From Juglans regia (lineage: Eukaryota; Streptophyta; Magnoliopsida; Fagales; Juglandaceae), in contig NC_049901.1 of the NCBI RefSeq assembly GCF_001411555.2, positions 40,518,964-40,582,963 on the forward strand: a stretch of 64,000 nucleotides of DNA, written 5' to 3'. Below the pieces are notes generated by a model. The model had not been told where the DNA came from and did not search any database. It saw only the letters and a list, made by a program, of their open reading frames with translations. Position numbers and translations under genes: made by a program. This document shows positions 34,850 to 46,634 of this stretch, piece after piece. Positions within the stretch are counted from its first letter, which is position 1. Each line of letters opens with the position of its first letter.

Positions 34850-35544
34850 TCATGGTCCATAGCTTAGCTTTGTGGATGGGGTTTTCAAATTGTTGCAGAA
34901 AATTTGAGAATGATCCAATCGACCACATGCATAGCAAAAATCAGAGAGTCTTTCATATTTGAAGGAGACCCAAGTCTCTTGATTTCTAAATCTTAGCAGC
35001 ATGAAGCCTTGTTGTAGAGGATTTGTTATATCAATTTCTATCTTAAGCCTGATGAATTTTCTGTAAGCTATTCCGAAGATGGGGTCCTCCTCAACCTTTA
35101 TCAAGTTGCCTAGAGCTTTTCCTATGTTTGTGGCATTTTTAAGGGTCATGTGGTCCAATGACAGTCCATGGATTTTGACGTTGAATATTGAGTGCTTTAG
35201 ACTGATTTCTTGGAGTGTTGAACCAGGGTACCAAGGCTTAAGGATTAGGAAATGACCTTTAAAATTCCAAGGGGCTTGTTTGAGTACTCTGAGTTTGTCC
35301 TGGGGAGAATGAAAAGTGAATAAAAACATGTTGGCTTCTAAATCTGCAATGAGGAGTTTCTAGATGAAGTTACATGCTGCCTTGATGCTTGAATGGACTG
35401 CAAATCTATTGAGAGGTCCGTCAGCAACGAGTCTGCCTACCAGCATTGAGTCTGATATGGTTTGTGCTGTTTCTGGTGCAGGTTCAAGGTTTAAGTCTTG
35501 TCATGAGAGTACTTCAGTCTGAGAGATGAGGGATTCCATATTCA
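34850..35544 (-). pseudogene. LINE ORF1 (DUF4283 and zinc knuckle), broken
   Basis: Starts around 35544 (MNMESLISQ), has stops near 35500 and 35360, then a 159-codon open piece (35329-34850). The piece includes APWNFKGHFLILKPW, GKALGNLIKVEEDP and the knuckle CYACGRLDHSQIFC. This is the RNA-binding gag-like protein of plant LINEs. The knuckle Cys and His residues are intact although the ORF is not. Confidence 0.88.
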
Positions 35545-35618
35545 TTTGCTTTCCTTCTGTTGGTGAATTGTTTTTGGTTTTGGTTTTACTTCATGAGAAG
35601 TGGATGAAAGCATGATGA

Positions 35619-36307
35619 TGGTAGGAATTTATGTGCAGCTTTTGTTGTATTCTTAGGCCATGGATCTAAAAATTTTGCTGAAATGAGAATTCTGCTGGAA
35701 GGGGTTAGGAGGTGCTGTCAGCTTGGTTTTTATCGAGTTCACATCGAGACAGACTCTCAAATCCTTGTTAGATGGCTTAATAGGGGAAATTGTAATATTT
35801 GGAAGAGTTTCATATCTGCCTAGGAAGCATGGAGTATAGAGTGAGTCATGTGTTTCGTGAAGGAAATGTTGTGGCTGATTTTTTAGCTAAAGAGGAAGCT
35901 GAGGGTTTAAACATGGATTGGATTGAAGACAGAGATATTTTTCCCAGTAAGTTGCGGGGCCTTCTCCGCATGGATAGGATTGGTATTCCTTATTTGCGAA
36001 TTTCTTAATGAGGTAGTTGTTTAATTGCATTTGTTTTTCTTATTTTTGTGTGAGCTTTGTTTTTTGTTTTTTTTTTGCATGATGTCTTTCTTTTTTTGTA
36101 GGTGCTTTTTATTGTTGGTTTATTCATAATCCTTGGTTATTTGTCGTTTGTTTAAACGCTTTAGGTTTTTTTGATGCCTAGGTTTTGGTCATTTTTTATT
36201 ATCTTGTAACACCTCCAGGTGTCTGTTTGTAACCACGATTTTCCTCCATTATAAATGAGGTTAATCAATAAATTTAGAATACCGTCATCTTTTTTAAAAA
36301 AAAAAAA
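35619..36307 (+). mobile_element. 5'-truncated LINE tail (RNase H, 3' UTR, poly(A))
   Basis: Encodes the end of a LINE RNase H domain: IETDSQILVRWLNRGN (about 35745-35790), YRVSHVFREGNVVADFLAKE (about 35832-35890), LRGLLRMDRIGIPYLRIS then stop at 36008. The shared 3' UTR follows (TTGTAACACC, TAACCACGATTTTCC, ATCAATAAATTTAG) and an A run at 36295-36309. Flanking 11-mers AAGCATGATGA (35608-35618) and AAGCACGATGA (36308-36318) differ at one base and are a likely target duplication. One frame change lies in the RNase H part. The orientation is opposite to the large LINE beside it. Confidence 0.87.
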
Positions 36308-37231
36308 AAGCACGATGAAGTGCAGAGAGATTCTACAAAGAGAATCAGAGGCGGTTGAACAAGACAAAACTTGCCTTCAAGTCTTTGAGAAGATTCAACA
36401 CTAATTCTGGTCTTGTTGAATAATAGGAACTTGTATCTTTTTTTCTGTGCCTTTAATCAATCATCCGTTTCTTTGAATCTTGTATTACTTATGACTTGGT
36501 TGATCTTTCGTAGGTGACACAATGCCATCAATACCAGGTGCTTCCTCCTCCCCTGCCTTCCTATATTTTGTTTGCAGGTCAAAAACTTCCTACCAATTCA
36601 TAATAACTAAGATTGAAAATAGTTTTTTTGTTTAAAGGAAATATTGTTCCAACCAAATACCCTTTCAATCACTCCACCTTTTTTTGTTCAGAAATGCCAG
36701 TTTGAATACTAAAAGTATCTCAAATCATCTGTAAATAATAATGAAATAGTTTATAAATAATAATGAATAGTTTTTAAATAATAATAAACTATTTATGAAT
36801 AGTAATAAAGTAATCTCGGAATAATTGTGTTTACAAATTGAACCAAATTACAAAAAGGTGTAAAACTGAGTTTGAAAAACATGTTACAGAAAGGGTGACA
36901 ATTTAGATATGTTAAAACTTAAAAAGTGTGTTTTTCTTTTATAGATTGTACATTCTGGGGGACAGAGACTAGCACATAAGATTCTTTTGAGTACATCAAA
37001 AGTCCAGTTCTTCCAAATTGCAACAGTTGGTGGGTTTTCTCAATTTCACTTAAAATGGATAATATGGAGCGTTTTGATTAATACCGTTATCGATTTTGCC
37101 CTGAACTAATCCTATCCAGTTGGTATTTACTTTTCCAAACACTCAGCCCTAACGCCGGAGCTCTGGTAGCAAGTAGTTAAAGCCAACACACCAACATCAG
37201 ATAAGCTGCACTATTAGATATAAACCAAACC
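36308..37231. other. Intergenic, nothing recognised
   Basis: Contains short AT-rich repeats of the ATAATAATGAATAGTTT type at 36730-36800. May include the 5' end of the minus-strand LINE. No ORF is supported. Confidence 0.45.
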
Positions 37232-37573
37232 GGCTTGTTTGGAAATAGATATCATCTCATCTCCAAACATAATTTAAATATAAATATTTTCAAACTAATT
37301 ATAACACATTTTTCAAACTAATCATTACAATTTTACCAAACTTTCAAACAAAAAATAAAAAACAATTAAACTTTTTTAAATTTTCAAACAAAAATAATAT
37401 TATAAAACTAGATTCTAACAATATTTAAATTTAAAATATTTTTTATTCAATTTTTTCTCTCTCCTTTTCCAAAATCCAAAAAAACACTCAACTCAAACTA
37501 TTTCACTACTATTCACAAACTATTTTACTACAATTCACAAAATTCTCATCTCATTTCCCTCTCCAAACAAGCC
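37232..37573. mobile_element. MITE of the GTTTGGA family
   Basis: Ends are GGCTTGTTTGGAAATAG on the left and CTCCAAACAAGCC on the right, inverted with respect to each other, with inner ATCTCATCTC words. Central AT-rich filler ATTCACAAACTATTT is shared with the MITE at 54975. No clear 3-bp duplication. Confidence 0.75.
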
Positions 37574-38448
37574 CTCATGTTTGACATATATTCTCATATC
37601 AGAAAGTTCCAATCCAAATTAGGAGTTCTTTTCTACCAGAAAATTGTTGAGTGCAAGCAATCCCCTTACCCTCAAATATCAGGTCATTATACTCGGTATG
37701 GTGGTTGATCTAAAAACGAGCTGTTGTGCAGAATCATTTAATTCTTAGGTGGCCAGGATGGCCATCATTCAATTTCTTTATGAAACTAACGCACAAATTG
37801 TTAATTCATTTGGTAAGCATCAAATCTTCAAAAGTTCAAATCACATTCGAGCAATATGTCATACCCATCTTTGAGAAAACGGACACCCACAACTACAATT
37901 TGAAGAAGACCAACAAAACTACAAAAGGAAAACTTAACGGATGAGAATGATCAGGCATAACAATGACAAAAAAATAAATGTAACCAGACAAGAGAACTGG
38001 ACAATCACTGCTTAATTAAAATGGAGTGCCAAAGCATGCATACGCATGAAAAACGAAAAAACAACCCAAAAAGATGCAGACCTCCTAATTCTTTCAAAGT
38101 GACCATATAAAGAACATATCAAAAGAGAAGAAAACACAAATTCTGTGTCATCTTTGTCCAAAGTACCATAACTTTGAAATTAAGTCCATGTCTAAAAGCA
38201 AAAACTTGCCACAGCTATTAAAGTAGATAACAACATAGTAGGCAGTTTGAATATCTACATCTTCTCTTGTTTTCCATGACAAAGGCAACCTAGCATGGAA
38301 GAACGGGACGAAGAGTTCTAAAAGAGGTAATTTAGGTTTCTAACAAAGATACTTGTATGCAAGCCAAGATTATAAACAAAAAAAAAAAAAAAAAAAACCT
38401 ATTAGCAGCATGGTAAATGATGCTTTTTGAATTTACAAAAGAGAAAAT
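37574..38448. other. Intergenic, nothing recognised
   Basis: No gene or element boundary seen. An A run lies at about 38379-38397. Confidence 0.45.
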
Positions 38449-38661
38449 TGGTTGGTTTGGTTACATAAAACCAAACTATCTCATCTCATCTAATCTAATC
38501 ATTATAACTTTTCCAAACTTCCACACAAAATATAATAAAAAATTTAATTTTTTCAAATCTCAAAACAAAAATAATATTAAAATTTTATATTATAACAATA
38601 TTTATTCAACTTTCAACAAAATATCTCATTTTATCTCATCTGAACTGCGTAACCAAACAAG
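38449..38661. mobile_element. MITE of the GTTTGG family
   Basis: Left end TTGGTTGGTTTGGTTACA, right end TAACCAAACAAG (inverted). Internal words are ATCTCATCTCATC and TATAACAATATTTATTCAA, as in the other MITEs of this window. Confidence 0.72.
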
Positions 38662-39477
38662 ATTCTTGACTACCATGACATATAGAGTAACAAACTCCTT
38701 TAATATGAAAATTGATCACACAGTATAAATACTAGCTTAAGTATATATGCCATACAAATTTTACTAATTGAAAAAAAAAAAAAAAAAAAGTATACATGCC
38801 ATAAAAAAAATTTTACCATTCAAATTGAGAAAGAGAAAAAATCAAGTCTCAATTTCTATACTAAAGAATACCAAGCAACTGACTGTCCTTCTGTGTATAA
38901 ACTGAAAAAATGAATCCCATTCTAAAATTGATAGTGTCTACATATCCTGATGGTTGCTTTCCCCCTCACAATAACACATTGGCAATTTCAACATCCTTAA
39001 TTGTGATACAGGTGTTCTATAGCGAAATCACAGTAGGACATAAATATAACATGCGGATAATAGGAGCAAATATGGAAACTACAGTCACACGAGAACACAA
39101 GCATGATCAAAATAAACAAGAAAAATAGATCAAAACATACTCATACAGATGTAACTAAATGTTCCAGATGTTTTCTCCGAAGTGAATTGTGTCAAACCAT
39201 CCATAAGAATTCATTCTCCAATCACAGACACGAATAGGCAGAATAGGTAACATAAATTAATTAACTTTATAACCCCAATAACACAAAGTCACCGCTACAT
39301 AAATAAGGTTAACAAAAAAAATAACTAATGCCAAATACCCAAAACAAAACCTGCCTCATCTAGACGAGCACAAAACCCGATGTAGAAATCGGGTTTTGGT
39401 CACTTGTTTTCCAAATCTCTTTGTTGTAATCCTCTTTCCTTGGCAAAAACAAAAAAAAAATGGAATTAGCAAACGTA
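38662..39477. other. Downstream flank of the translocator gene
   Basis: AT-rich. It probably includes the 3' UTR of the minus-strand translocator gene near 39360-39477. Nothing else recognised. Confidence 0.5.
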
Positions 39478-40518
39478 TCAATTCTGGGTTTCACTCTTTT
39501 TGCCGGTGCCTTCAACTTCTCTCTCCTCCAGCAACCTCCCTGCCTCCTCGTCGGCCTGCTGCGCCTTCCTCTGCGCATCCGCAGCCTTAAGCGCCTGCAA
39601 CTTGGAGTGATTGTAATATGCAACACCCAGAAACGCCAAAAAGTAGCCAAACAAATTGATGGGCGTCACGGTGTCCTTGATCACCGACCACGAGAACGCG
39701 ATCAAAAGCCAATCCTTTACCACACCGGCGACATTCATGGTGAGCGCGGAGGTCTTACCCACCAGCAAGAACACGGCCAAATTCAGGGCGAACGCGCAGA
39801 GCGAATTGGTACCGAAGATCACGAAATCCAGATGGAAACTGGAGGTGTCCCTCAACAAAGGGTACTCCATTATCATCCAAGGCACGGACAAGAACGCAAG
39901 ACAACACGGCGCGACATAGAAAAGCGAAGTGATGGGGTTCAAGCTAATACCTCTGGAATTCAACAGAATCTGGATCAAAACCAACCGGGTGGCCTCGAAT
40001 ACGACGGCCAGAAGCTGCAACATGACGCCCCAAGTGTCAAACTTGGCCTCGCCATAGGCGGCGACGCCGACGCCGAGGGAGATGGAGACCATGTTGAGCA
40101 TGGTGTCGGACTTGAAGGTGTCCTTCTTGAAGGCGAGGCCGAGGGAGTAGACAGCGACGGGCATGAGAGCCTTGAGCATCTGGATGAAGGAAACGGAGAG
40201 GTAGATGTACGCGGAGTTGGAGAACCAGAGGGAGAGAGAGTAAAGGGCGCCGATGGGGACGATGGACTTGACGTAGAGGTCACGGGTCATGGCGGCAGGC
40301 TCCTCCACAACCTTAAAGACGCGGACGAGGAGGTAGGCGAGGGCGGAGCAGAAGGCCATGTGGATCATGGTAAGCGAGATCGGGAAGGGCCAGTTGTAGA
40401 GTTTGCGGTCCAAGATGTACTTGTTGTACACGATCACCGAGAAGCTCAGACAGATCCAGATCAATACGTAGAAGTAGGAGAGCAAAACGTTTCTCACAAC
40501 ACCATCGGAGAGAGCCAT
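39478..40518 (-). CDS. Sugar-phosphate/phosphate translocator (NST/TPT family, At4g32390-like)
   Basis: Intronless gene of 346 codons, ATG at 40518, stop at 39478-39480. Members of this drug/metabolite transporter group exchange sugar phosphates or nucleotide sugars across plastid or Golgi/ER membranes; the substrate of this subgroup is not settled. The protein starts [18 protein letters not shown] with no transit peptide, which argues for the endomembrane system. Conserved stretches include [46 protein letters not shown] and [12 protein letters not shown], then [20 protein letters not shown] with the Lys-Asp pair typical of the family. About ten membrane segments are visible, followed by a charged cytosolic tail (residues 312-346). 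Length and motifs match Arabidopsis At4g32390 and relatives. Confidence 0.95.
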   Translation of the reverse strand: MALSDGVVRNVLLSYFYVLIWICLSFSVIVYNKYILDRKLYNWPFPISLTMIHMAFCSALAYLLVRVFKVVEEPAAMTRDLYVKSIVPIGALYSLSLWFSNSAYIYLSVSFIQMLKALMPVAVYSLGLAFKKDTFKSDTMLNMVSISLGVGVAAYGEAKFDTWGVMLQLLAVVFEATRLVLIQILLNSRGISLNPITSLFYVAPCCLAFLSVPWMIMEYPLLRDTSSFHLDFVIFGTNSLCAFALNLAVFLLVGKTSALTMNVAGVVKDWLLIAFSWSVIKDTVTPINLFGYFLAFLGVAYYNHSKLQALKAADAQRKAQQADEEAGRLLEEREVEGTGKKSETQN

Positions 40519-41069
40519 TTTTTTGGAGATCTGAAAACCCTAACCTTAACCTATGAGAAAGACAAAGAGAATGAAGACAAGAAATTGAGAGAAAGATGAA
40601 TGGGGAGGAAGGGAGAAGGGATATTGAGGTTAAGTCGTGGAGGATGAGTTGATATGGAGATGGGGTTTGGTTTCTGTCCCTGTGGGAAGAGAAGACTTTG
40701 AATGCGAAGAAGATTGAGGGCAGAGAACCCTGGACAGCAACAGTTCTCAGTTTCGACTAGTTCTTGTACGACCTGGGCTTTAGAGTGTTAAATGGGCTTT
40801 AACGAAGACTTTTGAAAGTGATGGGTATTCAATTTATTTCTTTTATCAAAAAATAAAATCAAAAATTCTATTTATTATTCTCTATATTACACGCAAACAT
40901 ATAATTTATCATTTTTATATTTTTTAAAATTTTCCAAATCCATGTAATGCGCAAGAATTTAGTACCCATATTTTTCCTAAGAAAAGTCACTACTACAAGA
41001 GGAAAGTCATTATATTTTTATTTTTAATTTTTAGATATTAAACAATTTGGATTGTCAATAGATCATTGA
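40519..41069. other. Promoter and 5' leader of the translocator gene
   Basis: On the minus strand, 40519 to about 40760 is pyrimidine-rich, as is common for plant 5' UTRs. Beyond that the DNA is AT-rich with no further feature. Confidence 0.5.
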
Positions 41070-41278
41070 GGTGGGGTTTGGATAATGAGATTAGATAAAA
41101 TAATTTTAGATGAAAGTTAAAAGTTGAATAAAATATTATTATAATATTTTTTTTAATATTATTATTATTTTAGAATTTAAAAAAATTGAATTATTTATTA
41201 ATTTTATGTGTAAATTTATAAAAATTATAATGGTGAGATGAGATAGATTAAAATGATTTTGATATCCAAACTGAGCTA
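41070..41278. mobile_element. MITE of the GTTTGGATA family
   Basis: Ends GGTGGGGTTTGGATAATGAG and ATATCCAAACTGAGCTA are inverted repeats, with an AT-rich middle including GTTGAATAAAATATTATT and TGGTGAGATGAGATAG. Confidence 0.75.
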
Positions 41279-42121
41279 TTACAACGAAAGTACTAAATTA
41301 CTTAACTAAAGTGAGAAGATTTTATTAGATTTTATTAATAAAGTTGAAAAAATAGTAATGATACACTTATAATCTTTTTACAACTTTTTATATAATTATA
41401 TTTTAAATTGATGATATTTTTGTAAAATGATATTATTTATAGAAGTTATTTTATACAAATGTCTATCATTTAAAGCAAGATTATGTAAAGGGCTGTGAGA
41501 ATTTAATATGTATTCTGATACCAAAATCCTTTATTCTCATTACGCAGGAGATACCTTTGACCCTTTGCGTTGGGCTTAAACACTTTTGAATCTAACTACA
41601 CCTGTCCACATAATTTATCATGTGTATTGGGGGTCCTCGAAAGATGGTTTGGAAGGGCAAAGAGCACTGTGGCTTTAAAGGGAAACGAGTTGAAATTATG
41701 CTTTTTCCGGCTTGACATCAGGAGCCAATAACGTTTTCTACTATTCACTGCGTGATTGAAAGGGCCTATCTGTGCACCTCAGTTCCCTTTCACTTCTTAG
41801 AGTAGAAAAAAGAAAAAATTCTCTAAAATTTAAGATATATAAATACATAAAATAAGAGTCAGATTTAGATTGAGAGATTTTACTACTATTTATTACTATT
41901 TATAAATTTTAATTCATAAATCTTATTATTATTCACAAATCATCTCAACTCATCTTTAAATTCAAACGGACCGAAGTCTCAAAGATTTATACGCATAATA
42001 ATAATGTTACAGTGATCACTTTATGTATCTATATCTCTTCCGGCCGATACTTCACATCCTTACCTTGATCTCATGAGATTTGCTTAAAATTATTAAGTGC
42101 ATTGATCAATGAGAATTGAAA
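41279..42121. other. Intergenic with a weak hairpin element
   Basis: A poor inverted repeat at about 41356-41515 (ATAATCTTTTTACAAC against CTTTACATAATC read on the other strand) may be an old MITE. A MITE-like right half ending TTCAAACGGACC lies near 41970. No gene. Confidence 0.4.
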
Positions 42122-42287
42122 AATAATATTTACAGTTATAGAATATGCAAGTATTGTACACACCTTTTAAAAAAATGCATAAATATAAAATCATACGAAA
42201 AAATTAATTTTTTTAACAGTAGATCTCATTCTTTTTTAAAACAATTGTGCAATACTTATAGAGTCTATAATTGTATCTAAAATTATA
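42122..42287. mobile_element. Hairpin MITE
   Basis: Left arm (TTATAGAATATGCAAGTATT, then GTACA) and right arm (TGTGCAATACTTATAGAG) are inverted repeats of about 45 bp around an AT-rich centre. No target duplication was paired. Confidence 0.65.
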
Positions 42288-42867
42288 TGGAGAAGAAGGA
42301 AATCGGGAACACAGCAGAACATCCAATACCAAAGAGGGTTATATGGAGAAAACCTAAGGAAGGTTGGTTTAAAGTTAACTTTGATGCTGCTATATATTAA
42401 AAAAATCAGAAAATTGGAGGTGGGATTATAATCAGGGATCATAATGGAAAACAGATGGCAGCTTGTAGTGAACCACAGTTATTGTTGTCTCAACCATTAA
42501 TAGCAGAAGTAGCAGCTATGATGAAAGCAATTGAGTTGTGCTTATATATGGGATTCAGAAAGGTGATTATAGAAAAAGATGCAAAAGTTATCTTAGAAGT
42601 TGCAGTTAATCCAGAGACATATTGGACAGCATATGGATAGATTATTCAAGATGTCAAAGAGAGTTTGAAAAATTTTAATAAGTTTTGTAAGAATAAATGA
42701 AAATGATGTAGCACATATATTAGCAAAAGTTGCTTTTATCTTTAGAGAAAATGCAATGTTGGATTATTGAGAAAGGACTGATATGATTACTAGTAAGTTA
42801 GTAGCTGAAAAACATTGTATTGAGTGTCTCTTGTGAATTAAAGTTGTTCTATAAAAAAAAAAAATAT
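42288..42867 (+). mobile_element. 5'-truncated LINE fragment with RNase H domain and poly(A)
   Basis: The translation shows GWFKVNFDAAIY then a stop, followed by GGGIIIRDHNGKQMAACSE, IAEVAAMMKAIELCLYMGFR, VIIEKDAKVILEVAV, a stop at 42640, and NDVAHILAKVAF. This is the RNase H domain found at the end of plant LINE ORF2. It ends with an A run at about 42855-42867. The internal stops show that it is dead. Confidence 0.85.
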
Positions 42868-43255
42868 TGTTATTCATAAGCTTCACATGTTACACACTAT
42901 AATTTTTTTTTATTTTTTTAAAAAATTATTTTTAGTTTTATTCTTCTTAAAATAATTAAATTATTTTACTCATCATTTATATAATACATATTTAATAATA
43001 AAAAATTATAAAAATTATAAAAAGAATAATCTGTGGTGTATAATTCTTAAGAATAGATTTTTTTAAAAAAAAAACATTACTTTCATATTAGGTGCGAAAC
43101 GGCGACTTTGAAAGACAATATTGGCACGAAGGGGATCAGAGGAGCAGTGAGTCTTCCTCTATCTCATGCGCGTTTGGCGCGTTATGCCTCACATGTTCTT
43201 CGGAGTGGAGAGCGCCCGTAGGCCACTTAACCCGTGGCAGTCACATCGATTTGGT
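42868..43255. other. Intergenic, with a GC-richer island at 43085-43255
   Basis: The GC-richer piece has no recognised coding match (a 67-codon ORF at 43092-43295 is unsupported). Confidence 0.4.
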
Positions 43256-43573
43256 GCGGATCTTCGTTTGGATTCAGCTTCGTTTGTTTTCATAGAAATG
43301 GAGATAAAAATTAAAAGTAAAAAAAAAATATATTATTAAAATATATATTTTTAATATTATTTTTATTTTAAAATTTAAAAAAATCGAATTATTTATTTTT
43401 TAATATAAAATTTTAAAAATTTTAATAATTATGAGATAAGATGAGTTGAATAAAATATTATTAAAATATTATTTTTTATATTATTATTATTTTAAGATTT
43501 AAAAAATTTTAAAAAATTATAATAATAAAATAAATTAAATTAAATTAAAGTGAGTAATGTATCTAAACAAGGA
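43256..43573. mobile_element. MITE of the GTTTGGAT family
   Basis: Left end GGATCTTCGTTTGGATTC, right end GTATCTAAACAAGGACT (inverted, imperfect). The middle has the shared words GAGTTGAATAAAATATTATT and ATTATTATTTTAAGATTTAA. Confidence 0.65.
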
Positions 43574-43839
43574 CTTGGTCGAGCTCCACTAAGTGCTATT
43601 TTATTTTTTTATTTATTTATTTTCGCTTATTGGGAGGAGAGGAAAAAGTCAACATCAGATGACCTGTCCCCTCTTTCAATCATATCATCCAATAAGAGCG
43701 GAGTTCACATGTGCACCGTGTTGGCCCACCTAAATACAATTGTGAATGAAGAATTATTGCATAAACAGGTGACACATAGATACGATAGTAAATAATCATG
43801 TGCAGTACATATTTTTATGAAAAATAATAATTATAATTA

Positions 43840-43966
43840 TGAGTATGTAAGTGTCATATAATTATTTAAAAAAAATAAATAAATATATGATTTATATAAA
43901 AAATTAATTTATTAATAATAAATTTTATTTTTTTTTAAAACGACTGCATGACATTTATATACTTTA
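43840..43966. mobile_element. Hairpin MITE
   Basis: Left arm GAGTATGTAAGTGTCATATA and right arm (TGACATTTATATACTTTAAA on the plus strand) are inverted repeats around an AT-rich centre. No target duplication was paired. Confidence 0.55.
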
Positions 43967-44492
43967 AAACTGCTGACGCTTGTACCCCACGACTTACTCA
44001 TGTTTTATATATAAGTTTTACATGGATGGTATTAAGGCCTACATAATGATGTGTCTATTCCATAATTGACGCATACTGCTATAGTTGCAAGAATTCTAAT
44101 CTTGTGCTTTCGCGTCTTTTTTAAAGAAATGAGCATACCGTGGAAGTGAGATATGCTATATATAAAAAATATATACACACACTAGGATAGTTTGCACGTT
44201 AGCCTAGTTGGATGAATTGATTATTTTTAAAAAATAATATATTTTTTATTAAAAAAATGATTTCAATCAATAATGTAATGTATAGGAAAAACAATATGTA
44301 AATTCTAATAAATATTTTTTGATAATGATAGTTAAGTACATACTTGCATAAATTAGAAAATAAAAACATTAATTCAAAGACAAATAAGTTAAAATAGGCC
44401 ATAGGTTGATACAAGTTTGGGAGAATTGAAATTATAATTTTTTTCTAATAAGAGCATATATGATGCAAATGTTTTCTTGCACAAATTTTTGT

Positions 44493-44666
44493 GAATAATT
44501 CTACATATAATCGTGAAATACGTAAATACCACGTAATCGCTATGAAAAAGAGTGGAGACTACTATTAAAAAATTAATTTTTTTTTCACGTAAGTCTCATA
44601 TTTTATTCACTTTTTTTAAAGCGATAATATTGCAGTTGCACAATTCACGATTATAAATATATTTCT
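44493..44666. mobile_element. Hairpin MITE
   Basis: Left arm ATTCTACATATAATCGTGAA and right arm TTCACGATTATAAATATATT are inverted repeats. The inner parts CACGTAATCGCTATGAAAAA and AAAGCGATAATATTGC also pair loosely. Confidence 0.65.
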
Positions 44667-45384
44667 TCAATTTTTATTTTTATTTTTATTTTTTGTTAAC
44701 ATAAAGTTATGAGCCACTCCAAATTATCAGATTCAATATTCACATAATGTTTAAACTTACTTCTGATGGTTCAACTGTGTAGATCTTTTTGCTCTCTAAG
44801 AGAATGGATAGAACTTGGAAGCTCCATGCCAAACAACATATTCATTAACAAGAAAAAGTTTTAAAAAAAAAAGGGTCCTGCAAAATCAACACTCAAAAAA
44901 GAAATAAATCTCAATGAAAGACAAATAAGAATCCATGAAAATCCAAAATAACTAAAAACTGTAAAATATATCTATTAGAGAGATCAAATATGATGAACGA
45001 AAACAATCATATGATCACAATTTATAGAGCAGGTTAACAAAATGGTGTCTTATTTTTCTTAGCATTCAGAATTAAGACATAAAAGCAACTCATGGTTAAA
45101 GAATCTCTCCTCTATACACAAAAAAAAAAAAATACTAAAATAATTTGTAAGCATCTAACAAAAAAAATAATTGCTTTAGAAACCTAGAACAAGAACTTCA
45201 TTCCTTTAGAATAATTTGTAAGCATCCTTCATGTTCCTTGTCTCCATGCTGGAAAATAATACATGTTAAAATATAAGCAAACTCATTAATCCAAATAGCA
45301 TAAATCGGTTTACTCATTTTAAAATAAAACTGCAGAGGAGAGCTTATTAATAGAAAAGACAAACGGAACCAGAAAATAGAATTG
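44667..45384. other. AT-rich stretch, nothing recognised
   Basis: A-rich on the plus strand, with no supported ORF. Confidence 0.4.
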
Positions 45385-46410
45385 ATAACAAAATATACAA
45401 ACCCAACAAAATATATAAAACAAAGATACCTATAATTTTTAAAATAAAAAACAGCAACTTCTATCAATGCAACAAAAAAAAATAATCAAAAAATAAAAAA
45501 GTAAAAGCCATCTTTTTTTTCCAAGAAGCTGCAAATCAATACAGAATAATAGACAAGACAAATGAAACCAAGAAACCAAATCAATAATAAAATATACAAA
45601 TCCAACAAAATATATAAAAGAAAGATACCAACTATTCTTAAAATGAAAAACACAACAACTTCTATTAATGCAAAAAAAAAAAAAGGTAAGATAAAAAGCA
45701 TCTATTTTTTTATACCAAAAGAAATATTTTTTTTAATTAAAAAATTTAAAAGATATGTTTTTTTCAGAAATCTAGAAATCAAAATAATCACATCAAATAA
45801 CCAAAAAAATGTAGGACTCAGTAGATCAAGACACATCCAACATCATAATAACAAAAAAGACAAATCAAACCGAGAAGCCCAATTGGTTAATGCAAAACAA
45901 TGAGTAAATCAGACAAATACAAACCTTGAACCGGCATAAACTTCAAGCCAAACAAAGCATATTCCCTACAAAAATCGAACCAATAAGTTTAAAAATTTAA
46001 AATCCAAACCAAAGAAAGTCGCCAAGGAAATCAAAGAGAAACACCAAAAGAACACAAACTTAAAAACAAAACAGAACAACTTCTATCAATGGAAGAAAAA
46101 AATGCCACATTTTCATCCTAAAAAGCTGTATTTTTTCACTTACTTTCTCATTTATATTTCTCTACCATTAGAAGTACAGTTTGAAGATACTTTTTTTAAT
46201 CTTTATTTTGCAGCAAATATGTTATAGAGATTTGTAGCTGGAAAACACACTTTTGAATGGAAGCATCTTTAACAAAATACACAATTCCAACAGAATATAT
46301 AAAAGAAAAAAAAACATAGCAACTTCTCAAAATATACAAATCCAACCAAATATATAAAAAAGTAACATAGCAACTTCTTTTAATCCAACAAAAGAAAAGC
46401 ATCTTTTTTT
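45385..46410. repeat. Degenerate direct repeats with about 200-bp spacing
   Basis: The block AAATATACAAACCCAACAAA...AACTTCTATCAATGCAAC recurs at about 45390-45490, 45590-45690 and, in shortened forms, 46270-46330 and 46325-46410. Copies share ATATATAAAA and AAAAGCATCTTTTTTT words. Open frames across it are low-complexity and not credible genes. Confidence 0.7.
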
Positions 46411-46634
46411 CTTCATACCCAGAAGAATATCTACTGCGACATACAACCTCAAAGCAACATTAACTTCAAACCAAACAGTCCAAATCTCCTGTAAAAAGCA
46501 ATAACCATCTGTTAATTTCAAAAATAAGAACATAAACATATTAGAGAACACCAGGAAACATAACAGTCCACCACGCAAGAAAACATCATTCAATGATTCA
46601 GTATCTTCTGTAAACAAGTACCCCTCAAGTCTTA

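Larger units (their letters stand above)
29303..35560 (-). mobile_element. Near full-length LINE (plant L1 type), decayed
   Basis: The minus strand shows the whole domain order of a plant LINE: ORF1 (35544 to about 34850), a low-complexity linker, then ORF2 with endonuclease (33491 on), reverse transcriptase (about 32700-30850), a Cys/His zf-RVT region (about 30300-30100) and a tail that ends in an A-rich run (T runs on the plus strand at 29305-29330). Many stops and frameshifts interrupt both ORFs. The tail abuts the NPF pseudogene. The 5' end is not sharply defined and may continue past the LINE tail at 35619-36307. Confidence 0.9.

Noticed and set aside
39460..40599. A 379-codon open frame on the plus strand, longer than the translocator gene it overlaps
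   Set aside because: It lies exactly antisense to the conserved translocator gene. Its Glu/Gly/His/Asp-rich composition is what the complement of hydrophobic membrane codons gives. No family match is apparent.
45486..46617. Phe/Leu-rich minus-strand ORFs that look like membrane proteins
   Set aside because: They come from A-rich repeats read in reverse and have no conserved motif or plausible start context.
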